From the NCBI GenBank assembly GCA_027596945.1, contig JADGJH010000284.1, positions 1 through 18,369 on the forward strand: a DNA stretch of 18,369 nt. Reading direction: 5' to 3'. This DNA comes from Physocladia obscura. Lineage: Eukaryota > Chytridiomycota > Chytridiomycetes > Chytridiales > Chytriomycetaceae. The notes under the pieces are model-generated. The model saw only the letters and a list, made by a program, of their open reading frames with translations. It ran no database searches and had not been told where the DNA came from. Shown one piece after another: positions 10,365 to 18,369 of this stretch. Position numbers and translations under genes: made by a program. Each line of letters begins with the position of its first letter. Position 1 is the first letter of the stretch.

Positions 10365-12393
10365 TGAATGCTATTCGTTTAACTCTTGTAGATAAATGGA
10401 ACTGTTCGTTACGCTTTTAGTTCATGTAATATTATTTATTATAGTCGATATTTAATTCTCGCGACAGAAAAATATGTACATTGATAGCAAGGATGAACTC
10501 ACTGGTGTAGCTGCTGGGAGGGTGCCCAATGATCTCAGGTTCACTTTTAATTGCGTATTTCCTATTTCCAAAAAAACAGGTGGGCACAGGGCTCGAAGTT
10601 GCACAAAATCTCGTATGAACCCAACAAAAATTTTCCTTGCCGAATCCAGATAAGATTTTTTCGGAGATCGAAAACAACGTTCCGAGGAGGCTGAAACCTT
10701 AAAAAAAAAAAAAAAACAGCATGAAAGTACGAGAGAGAGATGCGATTAATCACAGAAATGAACCAATTTTTGGTTTCAAGTTTTGGAAATTCCCACCACT
10801 TTTTAAATGAAGATTTGGGTTTAAATAAAAAAATTTTATTGTTTCATTTGAATTATTATTTACTATTATACTTCATTTATTTTACTTTATTTATTTTTTT
10901 GTTTTTTTAACTTTTGTTTTTTTAATTTTCTGAATTATTTGGTTTGGTCGATTGTCTGGGACTCATAATCGTACCAAAAAGCCTCAACTGTGAATAGAAC
11001 TAAACAATGCTTGTCACTGTTATAAGCAATTTTCCAATTCATATGTTTTAAAAAAATAATTATATATATTCAAGAACGTGCCAGAAGTTCCAGCCCAACA
11101 TATGGGAATTCAATATTCCTGTTCGTTTTTTCAAAGCTGGGAAAAAAAAAAAAAACCCTTGATACAAAAATTTCAAATTCTGTGTGCAGATTCAGAGAGT
11201 ACTGTGATAATTGACTAAGAAAGTTAGAAGATTAGGAGTTTGTGTGGTGGAGGGGTGGAGGGATTGTTGTATTTATTTTGGGTGGTGGACATATCTGAAA
11301 TCCTAAACAATCTGCCGCAACTCGAAACTATTCGCTATCGTGTGCCCCTGCACATTCTGGTTGTAATATTAAGAAGTTTGGTTGTGGAATGCCTTGATTG
11401 GATTTTTGAATATAGTTCGTACAGTGTTTTCAAAGTCATGGAATAGTGTTAGGTTGGTTGTTTCAAGAACCAAATATTTTGCTTGTTTGGATGTATATCT
11501 TTTTCAAATTATTTATTCACATTCATCAATCTGCTGTTGCAAAGGTTAATCAACGAGTGGTTTTGCAAAAACAACCAAAACCTCAGATTTCACTTTGCAA
11601 AATGCAAAATGAAAATTTTCTATAATTCATTTTTAGCTGATAAATACTTGATTTTTATTTCTTTACACAACCTTGATGCAGCACAAACTGAGCAGGACTC
11701 ATTTAAACTTTCAAATTTTTCCAAAACTTCCTTTTTTTTTGTTCTCACGCTTTTGCAAAAACAACTAATAAAAAAATTTTGTTTCGATCACGACACTGGA
11801 GCAATAATAAATACAACCAACGAGAACTTAATTAATAAAATAAATTTATTCTATTAATCTATATTCTGCCTTGTCTGACTGCTTTTTACCTGTTTGATGT
11901 GGCTGATATTTTTTTTCCAAAAATTTCTCATCTTTCCTTTTACAACTACTGCACAAAAGTTTTTTCCTGTTTCTATATTTTAATTAAGCATAAATACATC
12001 TATCATAATTTTATGTCAGTAATATTTAAATTAAAAAAATTTAAAAAAAAAAATGAAAACAAACTTGTATGTGACAGAAATATCTATCTTGAGCAAAAAC
12101 CTAAATTTTCATTCAGAATGATGATCAACTTGAAAGAATACTTATTTTTTGTTGACATAATTTAGTGCAAGGCTCCGCTTTTGAGCGGCTATTATAGTCC
12201 GACCAGAGTTCAATTGTGTTCATCAGCAACTTTGCATTTTTTAAATCTGGGCTGTTTTTCGTAAATACAGGTTAATCCAAATGCAAATTTAAATATTAGT
12301 CGACAGTGACTGACTTTATGAGTCTAATTACGGCAATGGTGTGGGTTGGGGGTTGGTGTAGGCTTTGTCTTGAGCATAATTTTGACAAATCCA
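10365..12393. other. AT-rich intergenic region without a supported gene
   Basis: About 2 kb lies between the divergent starts of the zinc-finger gene (-) and the low-complexity gene (+), so it should hold both promoters. Open frames at 11240-11446, 11483-11857 and 11899-12165 (+), and at 10432-10677 and 10562-10753 (-), are AT-driven or short and resemble nothing I recognise with confidence. Small structures are present: a 5-bp stem with a 4-base loop around 12174-12187 (ccgct...agcgg), an interrupted palindrome ggaat...attcc near 11104-11118, and a repeated tttgcaaaaacaac near 11562 and 11754. The span 10450-10690 is less AT-rich than its surroundings. Confidence 0.5.
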
Positions 12394-15045
12394 ATGATTG
12401 ACGATTCGAAGGGCGACGGACAAAGGGTAGCGTGGGAAAGCCAGCAAATCCAACAAAGCCAAAACCAACAAAGCCAAAGCCAAAGCCAGAATCAAAACCG
12501 GAACCAGAGCCAGAATATCCAGGGTCACAATATGATTCAAAACCAGGAGAAACGGCGGTCGTTTCGGTTCTTGGATCGGATTGCGCGCCTGTTTACGGCG
12601 AACAGCGCCGGAATAGCCAATGGCGCGGGATCTAACGGAACGAACGGAATGAGCGCAACGGGAGCGGGTAGCAGTGTTGGAGTTGGAGTCCGGCTCAGCG
12701 GTGGACGAGCGCAAAGTGTTGGCGCAAATCTCCACCTTCAGAACCAAAACCAGAGCCAGATCCCTCAAAATCACTCGCACAGCGCTAGACAGACTCGGAG
12801 AAAGAGCGAGCATCGTGCCGGTTTTGGCGGAGACTCGCGCGCCACTTTCAACTCGAACATCAACAACGGTGTCTCTGTTCCTAACAGCACAAACTCCAAC
12901 TCCAACTCCAACCTCATTCCTGCCGCGCCGCCTCCGCCGCACTCCAATACCCACGCCAATCATCCTGACGAGATTGACGATAATGACGACAATGACGACT
13001 ATTCGTTCTTGCAGCGTCTCAAGCAAAAGCCCAGCAGCAACACATCGTCCGACTCACTTCTTTCAGAATCGGCATCAAATTCGCAGTTGAATTCGCGGCG
13101 TTCGCGGTCTTATTCACATAGTTACGCAACTTCGAGCCACCCATATTATAATTACAATTACAACCCCAACGGTAATCCGTCAACAACAACAACCCTTACA
13201 AACACAAACTCAAATTCGCGTATTCGCCGGCAAACTTTGGTTTCTGTCTCGAATTCAAATAGACTCTCGCTGTCTCTCTCCGATCATGCGCCAAACGCTT
13301 TTGCATCGTCAAATTCAACGCGGCCACTTCAGCCACATTCTATGCTTGGTCTTGGTTCGGACGCGTCTTTTCCCAATCCGCTCTCATCGCCCAATCCTCT
13401 TTTATTAAATCATTCCCAGCAATTACCACTTTCTTCTGCGCCGCAAATCGGTACTCCTGGATTGACTGCTTCGGCGATCCCGCCGCATCCACAATCACCA
13501 CCACCATATCAGCCATACCTTAACAATAACAACAATAACAACAGCAACAACAGTCGCAACCAGAATTTATCTTCTTCAGCTTCAATAAATTCGGCAATTT
13601 CTTTCTCGCACTCTCACCTTGACTTGATATACTCGCCAATTTACCCATCATCGTCTAGCTCCTCATTCCCGCCTGCATCACCGGCAAACGCAGTTCCAAA
13701 TGGTAGTACTATTGCGATTCGTACCGCCAGTCTTTCTTCAGCAGCCAATAGACCACCTTCTATTTCTTCCACAACCACAACACCTGAAACGACAAGTAAT
13801 TCGCGTCTAATTCAACATCCTGCAAATGTCTTGGGAACTGGAACACCGACCTCGATGCTGGCATTAGCTCCACCACTGACACCGATAATGGAACCAAGTA
13901 GTATGTCAACTACTCCAATGATTTTATCGTCGCTTGCGGTAGCAATGTCGCCAACGCAAACGAATGCGCAACAATCAAGCAATCGAATACGAACCACCAA
14001 CAACACTCAGCAACAGCAAAATTATTCTAGCAGTTTGAGTGGACGCAGCAGCACACTCAATAACTATCCAACAATGTCTTTCACAATGCCTCAAAGCCAC
14101 AACGTAATGGCGTCATCGATTGCAGCAAACCCTGGAACGACAACGGCGACGGCAGCAGTTGTAAGCAGCGGAGCGGTTAGTAGCCGCGCGGCAAGTGTGT
14201 CATTCGCTGATAATACAGTTTACGCGACGGACAACGCGTCAATCCGCGGAATCCCGCCAGCAACAATCGTGGAACGGGCGGAACGCGAACGCGATGCAAA
14301 TCTTGTGTATCGCGAAAACCAGATTTTAGATGGAACAGACGACGACGAGGATTATGATGAGAACGACGATGACGACGATGAAGACGACGATGAGGAGGAT
14401 AATGTGTCGCTCGACGAAGATGAAGACGATGATGAAGATTATCCTGGGCATTTGATTGTTCAGCAGCGGCAACGGCGGCAGCAACAGCATCAGTTACGGA
14501 TGGAACGGCGAAGGCATAGGCAGCAACAACAGCGAATACCAATGTCAGCATTGTCTGCGACAGCAGCAGCGTCATTAGCTCTGGAAGTAACATCGGGAAT
14601 AGCTGCTTCACGTGATGATGAAATAACAGCCGAAAACGACGAGCATGCGCGGCATTCGCCAACAGCTGCAACGGCAACAGCGACAGCAACAACAACTGCT
14701 GCTGCTACAGAACGGGAACGTGGTGGTGAGAGCAATGGGGGCAGAAGGACCAACAAAATACATGCAAACCAGGTGACAAACGGAGGTCGGTGGAAGGTGG
14801 CGGGGCCAGGACTACAAACAGATGTGTTTTCAGTTGTAAGTGTAACGACGGCGCTGTCTTTTGGAGAACGGAGTGTGTATACGAACATGTCGGCGTCTGT
14901 AAATAATGATCGGAACAGTGTGATTACGAATAGTGGTGTAATTGGTAGTGGTGGTGGTGGTGGTGGTTATTTGGCAACCAATGATACAAAAAGTGTGGTG
15001 ACGAATGGCGATACAAAGAGTGTATGGAGTATAGGTAGTTTATGA
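12394..15045 (+). CDS. Large low-complexity protein of unknown function, single exon
   Basis: The first in-frame ATG after the upstream stop (12325-12327) is at 12394, giving 883 residues. I do not recognise the family. Visible parts in order: a Gln/Asn/Ser-rich segment (about 16-50); a basic-hydrophobic helix EKRRSFRFLDRIARLF (about 52-67); long Asn/Ser/Pro/Thr-rich stretches including a poly-Asn run near 376-390; a less biased stretch around SIRGIPPATIVERAERERDA just before an Asp/Glu block (about 648-685); a Gln/Arg-rich basic segment (about 690-714); an Ala/Thr-rich segment; and a more complex C-terminus (about 818-883) with a Gly run and two DTKSV copies ending in WSIGSL. There is no signal peptide or clear membrane segment. 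Inference: an intrinsically disordered regulatory or scaffold protein. An upstream exon is possible. Confidence 0.7.
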   Translation: MIDDSKGDGQRVAWESQQIQQSQNQQSQSQSQNQNRNQSQNIQGHNMIQNQEKRRSFRFLDRIARLFTANSAGIANGAGSNGTNGMSATGAGSSVGVGVRLSGGRAQSVGANLHLQNQNQSQIPQNHSHSARQTRRKSEHRAGFGGDSRATFNSNINNGVSVPNSTNSNSNSNLIPAAPPPPHSNTHANHPDEIDDNDDNDDYSFLQRLKQKPSSNTSSDSLLSESASNSQLNSRRSRSYSHSYATSSHPYYNYNYNPNGNPSTTTTLTNTNSNSRIRRQTLVSVSNSNRLSLSLSDHAPNAFASSNSTRPLQPHSMLGLGSDASFPNPLSSPNPLLLNHSQQLPLSSAPQIGTPGLTASAIPPHPQSPPPYQPYLNNNNNNNSNNSRNQNLSSSASINSAISFSHSHLDLIYSPIYPSSSSSSFPPASPANAVPNGSTIAIRTASLSSAANRPPSISSTTTTPETTSNSRLIQHPANVLGTGTPTSMLALAPPLTPIMEPSSMSTTPMILSSLAVAMSPTQTNAQQSSNRIRTTNNTQQQQNYSSSLSGRSSTLNNYPTMSFTMPQSHNVMASSIAANPGTTTATAAVVSSGAVSSRAASVSFADNTVYATDNASIRGIPPATIVERAERERDANLVYRENQILDGTDDDEDYDENDDDDDEDDDEEDNVSLDEDEDDDEDYPGHLIVQQRQRRQQQHQLRMERRRHRQQQQRIPMSALSATAAASLALEVTSGIAASRDDEITAENDEHARHSPTAATATATATTTAAATERERGGESNGGRRTNKIHANQVTNGGRWKVAGPGLQTDVFSVVSVTTALSFGERSVYTNMSASVNNDRNSVITNSGVIGSGGGGGGYLATNDTKSVVTNGDTKSVWSIGSL

Positions 15046-15313
15046 AGATTATAAATTCATTAAATACTTTTTTTTTTTTTATGAAGTTTTAAAAAAAACT
15101 TTTTTTCCACCAATTGAAAAAATATGTATATATATATATATATATGCAATTATTGGAAATTCTGGTCGGCACTAAATAAGGGTGAATGCAAGAAGTTTTT
15201 TGGATCTGGACGACACGACAGCAAATTTGTCACTGACGTAAAATTGCGTGTAAATTTGGGGGGGAACAAGTTCAGTCAAGTTCAGTTTTCTCTCGCAAAA
15301 AAGAACAAACAAG
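15046..15313. promoter_or_regulatory. Intergenic spacer and 5' flank of the Cmc2-like gene
   Basis: The left half is poly-T/poly-A and a TA microsatellite. The right half carries TGACGTAA (15234-15241), which fits an ATF/CREB-type half-palindrome, and a direct repeat AAGTTCAGT(C/T) twice within about 15267-15287, immediately before the gene. Whether these sites are used is unknown. Confidence 0.3.
15127..15145. repeat. TA dinucleotide microsatellite
   Basis: An uninterrupted TA repeat of about nine units lies between the two genes. It is likely to vary in length between strains. Confidence 0.9.
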
Positions 15314-15541
15314 ATGACGATACCAGACGCATGCGCAAAACTGAACCACTCTCTGAAGGAATGCATAGCAAAGCACGGGATAGTGGGGCGGGTTACTGGG
15401 GTTTGCGGGCCGGTGCGAGACGCATTTGAGCAATGTGCAAAGGAGCAGTTTGCTCTGATGCGAAGCGAGAACCGTCAGCGCGGGAAGCGGATGTCGGCGC
15501 TGTGGGATCAAAGCAACGTGGAGACTGGAGTCGGGCAGTAA
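15314..15541 (+). CDS. CMC2: Twin-CX9C mitochondrial protein, Cmc2-like COX assembly factor
   Basis: A 75-residue single-exon gene. Cysteines C7-C17 and C31-C41 form two exact CX9C motifs 13 residues apart, as in the Cmc1/Cmc2 (PF08583-type) family. After the second motif comes a basic helix with N53, R54, K58, R59 and a Leu-Trp at 63-64, which matches the conserved N...R/K-rich...W tail of Cmc2. Family knowledge: such proteins are imported without a cleaved presequence, are oxidised by Mia40 in the intermembrane space, and assist cytochrome c oxidase biogenesis. The ATG is the first in frame after the upstream stop, in the context acaagATG. The length is somewhat short for Cmc2, and the stretch before C7 is only six residues. 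Another small CHCH protein is the main alternative. Confidence 0.75.
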   Translation: MTIPDACAKLNHSLKECIAKHGIVGRVTGVCGPVRDAFEQCAKEQFALMRSENRQRGKRMSALWDQSNVETGVGQ

Positions 15542-15605
15542 TAATAGTTTGTCTCTCGCACTTGAGATGACAGTGAATAACAATAAAAAAAAAGATTGAA
15601 GGAGT

Positions 15606-15989
15606 TTGAGACGGCGCCGCACGCCGCACGTCGCACGCCGACGCCGACGCCGACGCAAGCACCTTTGGCCGCACGCGAGAAGGACAAGGACGGCTTCGCC
15701 TGCTGCTGCGCCTGCCGCTCGACGACCCCGCCGACCGCGCGTATTCGCTGACATTGGTGGCCGTGGCCGGGGCGCGACACGACGCCGCTTATCCACTCGT
15801 CCCTTGTTGAACTCTCTCATCACCCTCCACAACCAACCCACTCGCTGTTGCTGTCGATATTCTCTCAACGCACTTGAAAACGTGAATGCAGATTTTCATC
15901 GTGCCAACGTCGACGCCAACCCAAGTCCACAACCAACTGCACCACCACTAGCAAAAACAGCAACAACAACAACAACAACAACAACATAA
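15606..15989 (+). other. GC-rich island containing a doubtful Arg-rich open frame
   Basis: An ATG-less frame of 127 codons begins at a TTG with Arg-rich, (CGACGC)n-type sequence and ends in a poly-Thr run made by the CAA repeat. A second plus-strand frame (15610-15810) and minus-strand frames (within 15272-15868) are open over the same GC-rich part, because its base composition avoids stop codons. The amino-acid composition of 15606-15989 does not look like a natural protein. I therefore list it as a compositional feature and not as a gene. Confidence 0.25.
15961..15986. repeat. (CAA)n trinucleotide microsatellite
   Basis: About eight and a half perfect CAA units lie downstream of the GC-rich island, outside any supported coding region. 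Confidence 0.9.
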
Positions 15990-16191
15990 ATCTTCAGCGG
16001 CAGTTCCGCACGAAAATATTCACGTACAGTTGAAGGTTTTGAGGGTTGAGAGGTCGCAGCTTTTTGAAGATGACTGATTTTTATTATTTAGTTTGAAGTA
16101 TGAAAAATTTTGGTGAATAAATCAAGTTCATTTCAAGACGATCTCAGCTTTATTTTTCAAGTTGAAAATTTTAAAAGCAGGGTTTGAACTT

Positions 16192-16241
16192 GCATTACCA
16201 GGCAGCATCCAAATACTATGGGATGATGTACTGCTATGGCC
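16192..16241 (-). pseudogene. Possible shortened 5S rRNA-like relic
   Basis: Read on the minus strand, the stretch starts GGCCATAGCA, close to the GGCCATACCA near the 5' end of eukaryotic 5S rRNA. After about 14 bases it continues AGTATTTGGATG and then CTGCCTGGTAATGC, close to the AGTACTTGGATG...CCGCCTGGGAATAC of the 5S 3' half. The pieces are in the right order, but the roughly 50 central bases of 5S, including most of the internal promoter, are missing, and four bases are lost between the last two pieces. Inference: a 5S pseudogene or 5S-derived element. Chance resemblance is possible. Confidence 0.25.
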
Positions 16242-17008
16242 AAACTGGTGCTATGGTCTGCTATTTGTCTCAAAAATTTGTTCCGCAGCAAAGCTGTCGT
16301 CTCAACGGCAAATATAAAACAATAATAATTGAAATTTGGTTCTCCTGCTCCGAAATATCTTCAACCATCTCACAAAAAAAAAAAAAAAAAAATTCCGCGA
16401 ATCTAACACCCCTTCGTTTACAATTTTACTTTTTTTTTATTCAGTGGTATTTTAATAAAACGGTACTTTTGCAGCCATTTTTGAAAATCCGCATCGAAAG
16501 TGCGTTCGGCAGCCATGCTTAATTTGGACAGTAGTGCATGAAACGGGAAAATAAGTTGGACAGGATTTCAAGGTTTCTGGGAATTGATTGGCATTTGAAA
16601 GCTGATGGAATTGGGAAACAAGTGAATTTGGGATTTTGTATCAGACTGGACACGCTGTGCATAAAAGTTTAAGAATTGCAATTGACAGTTATTGTAGAGC
16701 TGCTGTTGTAGTAGAAACTTTTCTGGGTAATGCTGTTTTTTTTTTAAATAAAAATTTGTGATTCTTACAAAAAACAGTTTTTCTCAAAACAGTTCTATTC
16801 GAGATTGATGTGCGACAAAAGAAGACGCTATTCCTATTGAGTGGTACACGGTGTCAGCAACTCAATACAACCAAAATGCACCATTGAACGGCAGCTGCTG
16901 AATAAAAGATTAACTAAATTTGTTTTGGAATTAAAATTAGTGCAATTATATCAACTTAAAGAAAGCTAGTATTTTTAGATATTTTAATTAGACTTTTATT
17001 TTTGATGG

Positions 17009-17209
17009 ATGGAAACGGCTGAAGGAACCAAAAAGGTTTTTGTTGACAAACCAATATCGACGACAAACTTTGTTTGGACAAGGCCTGCACATTTAATTCA
17101 AAATTCAAATGGATCAGGCGGCAACAACGGACCCAACAGATACGGCTGTGGGCGACACGAACGTGGTTGGCGCCGTCAAGTTTGGCCTTGCAGTGGGATT
17201 CAATATTAA
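17009..17209 (+). other. Possible overlapping upstream ORF before the PDXDC1-like start
   Basis: An ATG-initiated 66-codon frame begins 100 bases before the presumed start codon at 17109 and overlaps it in another frame. A shorter six-codon frame starts at 17005. If transcription begins upstream of 17005, these would act as upstream ORFs; if it begins between 17010 and 17108, they are irrelevant. The product resembles nothing I recognise. Confidence 0.2.
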
Positions 17210-18211
17210 GAGCTCTTCGCAGCTGACTTTGGACGGAAACGAACAATCAACACCTGTTACTCCATCCGCCGCCGAAACATTCACAGAGAACGCGTCCTCC
17301 AATGAACCAAACTTTGGACAGTCGCATATCTTGCAGCTGTCCTCGTTCATTAACACGACGCCGTCCGCTCGCGATGTCGCCAAAAATGCTTCAGCATTGC
17401 TGGGGTTGTCGAATTTATTCAAAAACACTGCTCTCGATTTGGCGAGTGTTGGGCATGTCATTGCCAAGATTATCGCCACTGTCGAAATTTCGTTCCTTTG
17501 TGAGCCTCGGGAAGCTTCCAGGCTTAAAAGCGTCGTTGAATCCACGGTTTTGACGTGGTTTTCTCAAGTTTTTGGGTTCGCCCCCTCTCTCTCCCTTTGG
17601 AAGCAATCAAAAAAAAAAAATAATAATAATAATAAGTAACTAACGAAAACAGACTTTCTGAGCTCAAGCATGTACATTATCATGGTTCAGTAGATTTTTC
17701 AGCCGGCAGACTGCCTCAGGCCGAAATCCAAGGTATTTTAAACTTGCTGAGCAGATTTCTGCCAACCAATTGGAGCTAAAAAAATATATATAAAAATTGG
17801 ACAATACATTTTAGTCTTTAGAACCGCGACTTTTCTTTGCATGGGACCGAATCCCGAAAGAATCACATCGTCAGCAATACCCGTCTTTTATATTCCATCA
17901 TCGCTTCCATCATCAGCACAGCACCCCGAAACAGTAATAAAGAAATATTGGGCGCTGATTGGGGCGCCATCTCACGCGCCAAATACAGCTAAAATTCGAA
18001 GGATCCCATCAGTTTCTCCAAATAGCGATGCGATGGATGTAGCTACACTTATTGCATTTTTAAGTGAAGATATTGCTGTGGGCAGGCGGCCATGTGTTGT
18101 ATACGCGCGTGCAGCAAGCTCACTTGCACAATCAGTAACGGGTGAATGGGATGATTTGACAAAAATTCGCGAGATTTGCTCTCGGTTTGGATGCTGGATG
18201 CATGTTGAATG
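17109..18211 (+). CDS. PDXDC1-like PLP-dependent decarboxylase-domain protein, 5' part, runs off the window
   Basis: Modelled exons: 17109-17575, 17653-17732, 17815-18211. They stay open for 314 codons plus two bases, and the gene continues past the window through a donor GTAGGT at 18212. The N-terminus (about 1-60) is Thr/Ser-rich. HILQL near residue 75 and the helix ending VLTWFSQVFG (about 147-156) match the N-terminal region of human PDXDC1. Exon 3 carries MDVATL...DI..GR.P, then DLTKIREIC.RFG.W.HVE near residue 313, the strand-helix unit that in group II PLP decarboxylases precedes the cofactor-binding lysine. That lysine would lie outside the window, so catalysis cannot be judged. The first donor (GTTCGC at 17576) is weak; the intron has a good CTAAC branch point near 17639 and CAG acceptor. 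Reading through 18212 would stop at once (HVEW then TAG). Confidence 0.72.
17621..17635. repeat. (TAA)n tract in the first PDXDC1-like intron
   Basis: About five TAA units follow a 12-base A run inside the modelled intron 17576-17652, shortly before the CTAAC branch point. Apart from the extension 17575-17638, no coding sequence would include it. Confidence 0.7.
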
Positions 18212-18369
18212 GTAGGTGGACTTTCTGATTTGATTGATAATTTTCATGATTTATAAACTTTTTTTTTTTTTTATTTTTAATGAAAGCAAAATGTTGACGA
18301 ATTGGCTAAACCAAAACACCCGAATAATTGTAAAAAAAAAGAAAATTTGAGTAAAAATGATAATTTTCA

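Larger units (their letters stand above)
15542..17108. other. Intergenic region with GC-rich island, simple repeats and a 5S-like fragment
   Basis: This is the 3' flank of the Cmc2-like gene and the 5' flank of the PDXDC1-like gene. An AATAAA at about 15582 could be the poly(A) signal of the former. A GC-rich island (15606-15800), a (CAA)n tract and a 5S-like stretch are listed separately. The open frame at 16184-16522 has no ATG at its beginning, contains a poly-A run and looks like chance. From 16523 to 17000 I see only AT-rich non-coding sequence. Confidence 0.5.

Noticed and set aside
11483..12165. Two plus-strand frames of 124 and 88 codons in the AT-rich intergenic region
   Set aside because: They are rich in Phe, Asn, Lys and Ile from AT-rich DNA, carry A/T homopolymers in the coding frame, and show no motif or splice link to a neighbour.
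12165..12230. tRNA-like look (GC hairpin followed by gagttcaattg)
   Set aside because: A T-loop-like string is present, but there is no acceptor stem, no D-arm and no plausible anticodon arm at the right spacing.
12328..13026. 232-codon minus-strand frame under the low-complexity gene
   Set aside because: It arises from the repeat composition of the plus-strand Gln/Asn/Ser codons. Its translation is runs of Val, Leu, Ala and Arg with no motif.
14177..14888. Minus-strand frames of 132 and 172 codons under the acidic and Gln-rich tracts
   Set aside because: GAC/GAT, CAG and GCA repeats read backwards avoid stop codons; the products are Leu/His/Arg or Val/Ala runs.
15272..15868. 198-codon minus-strand frame across the Cmc2-like gene and the GC island
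   Set aside because: It overlaps the well-supported twin-CX9C gene and depends on the GC-rich repeat; its translation is Arg/Ala/Leu-biased without a family signal.
16170..16260. tRNA on the minus strand suggested by AAGTTCAAACCC
   Set aside because: The T-arm has a mismatch, and no acceptor stem or D-arm can be drawn; the 5S-like reading explains more bases.
1..18369. CRISPR array, insertion sequence, integrase, retroelement or viral gene
   Set aside because: I saw no regularly spaced repeats, transposase, integrase or reverse-transcriptase motifs, or long terminal repeats anywhere in the window.

Overview
This window is nuclear DNA from a eukaryote and most probably an early-diverging, chytrid-like fungus. 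The basis is short GT-AG introns (about 50-105 nt, one with a perfect TACTAAT branch point), AT-rich intergenic DNA full of homopolymer runs, Asn/Ser/Gln-rich proteins, and a KH-repeat protein whose degenerate domains follow the fungal Scp160/vigilin pattern. The taxonomic call is inference.

Layout, left to right. (1) 197-2558 (+): a six- or seven-exon gene with a long Asn/Ser/Thr-rich N-terminus and an acidic stretch, followed by a helical region whose spacing fits the Sds3/BRMS1 family of Sin3-Rpd3 histone deacetylase subunits. (2) 3388-8882 (+): a complete ten-exon vigilin/Scp160 gene, 1,640 residues with about 14 KH modules; every one of its nine introns is phase 0. (3) 9068-10364 (-): a two-exon gene for a four-finger C2H2 zinc-finger protein, tail to tail with vigilin at 185 bp. 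(4) 10365-12393: about 2 kb of AT-rich DNA with no gene I can support. (5) 12394-15045 (+): a single-exon, 883-residue, low-complexity protein I do not recognise. (6) 15314-15541 (+): a small twin-CX9C protein, best read as Cmc2. (7) 15542-17108: non-coding DNA with an unusual GC-rich island, a (CAA)n tract and a 50-nt stretch resembling a shortened 5S rRNA. (8) 17109 to beyond 18211 (+): the 5' part of a gene related to PDXDC1, a PLP-dependent decarboxylase-domain protein.

The genes do not form one pathway. They are ordinary housekeeping or regulatory genes: chromatin, mRNA binding/translation, transcription, mitochondrial COX assembly and a PLP-enzyme-like protein. I see no defence system, biosynthetic cluster, CRISPR array, transposase or virus. 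The points most worth a second look are the module-by-module phase-0 exon structure of vigilin, the in-frame (3n) intron candidate and early poly(A)-like signal of the Sds3-like gene, the unidentified 883-residue protein, the 5S-like relic and the GC island. Exon models were made by hand from reading frame and splice signals; no transcript data or database search was available.
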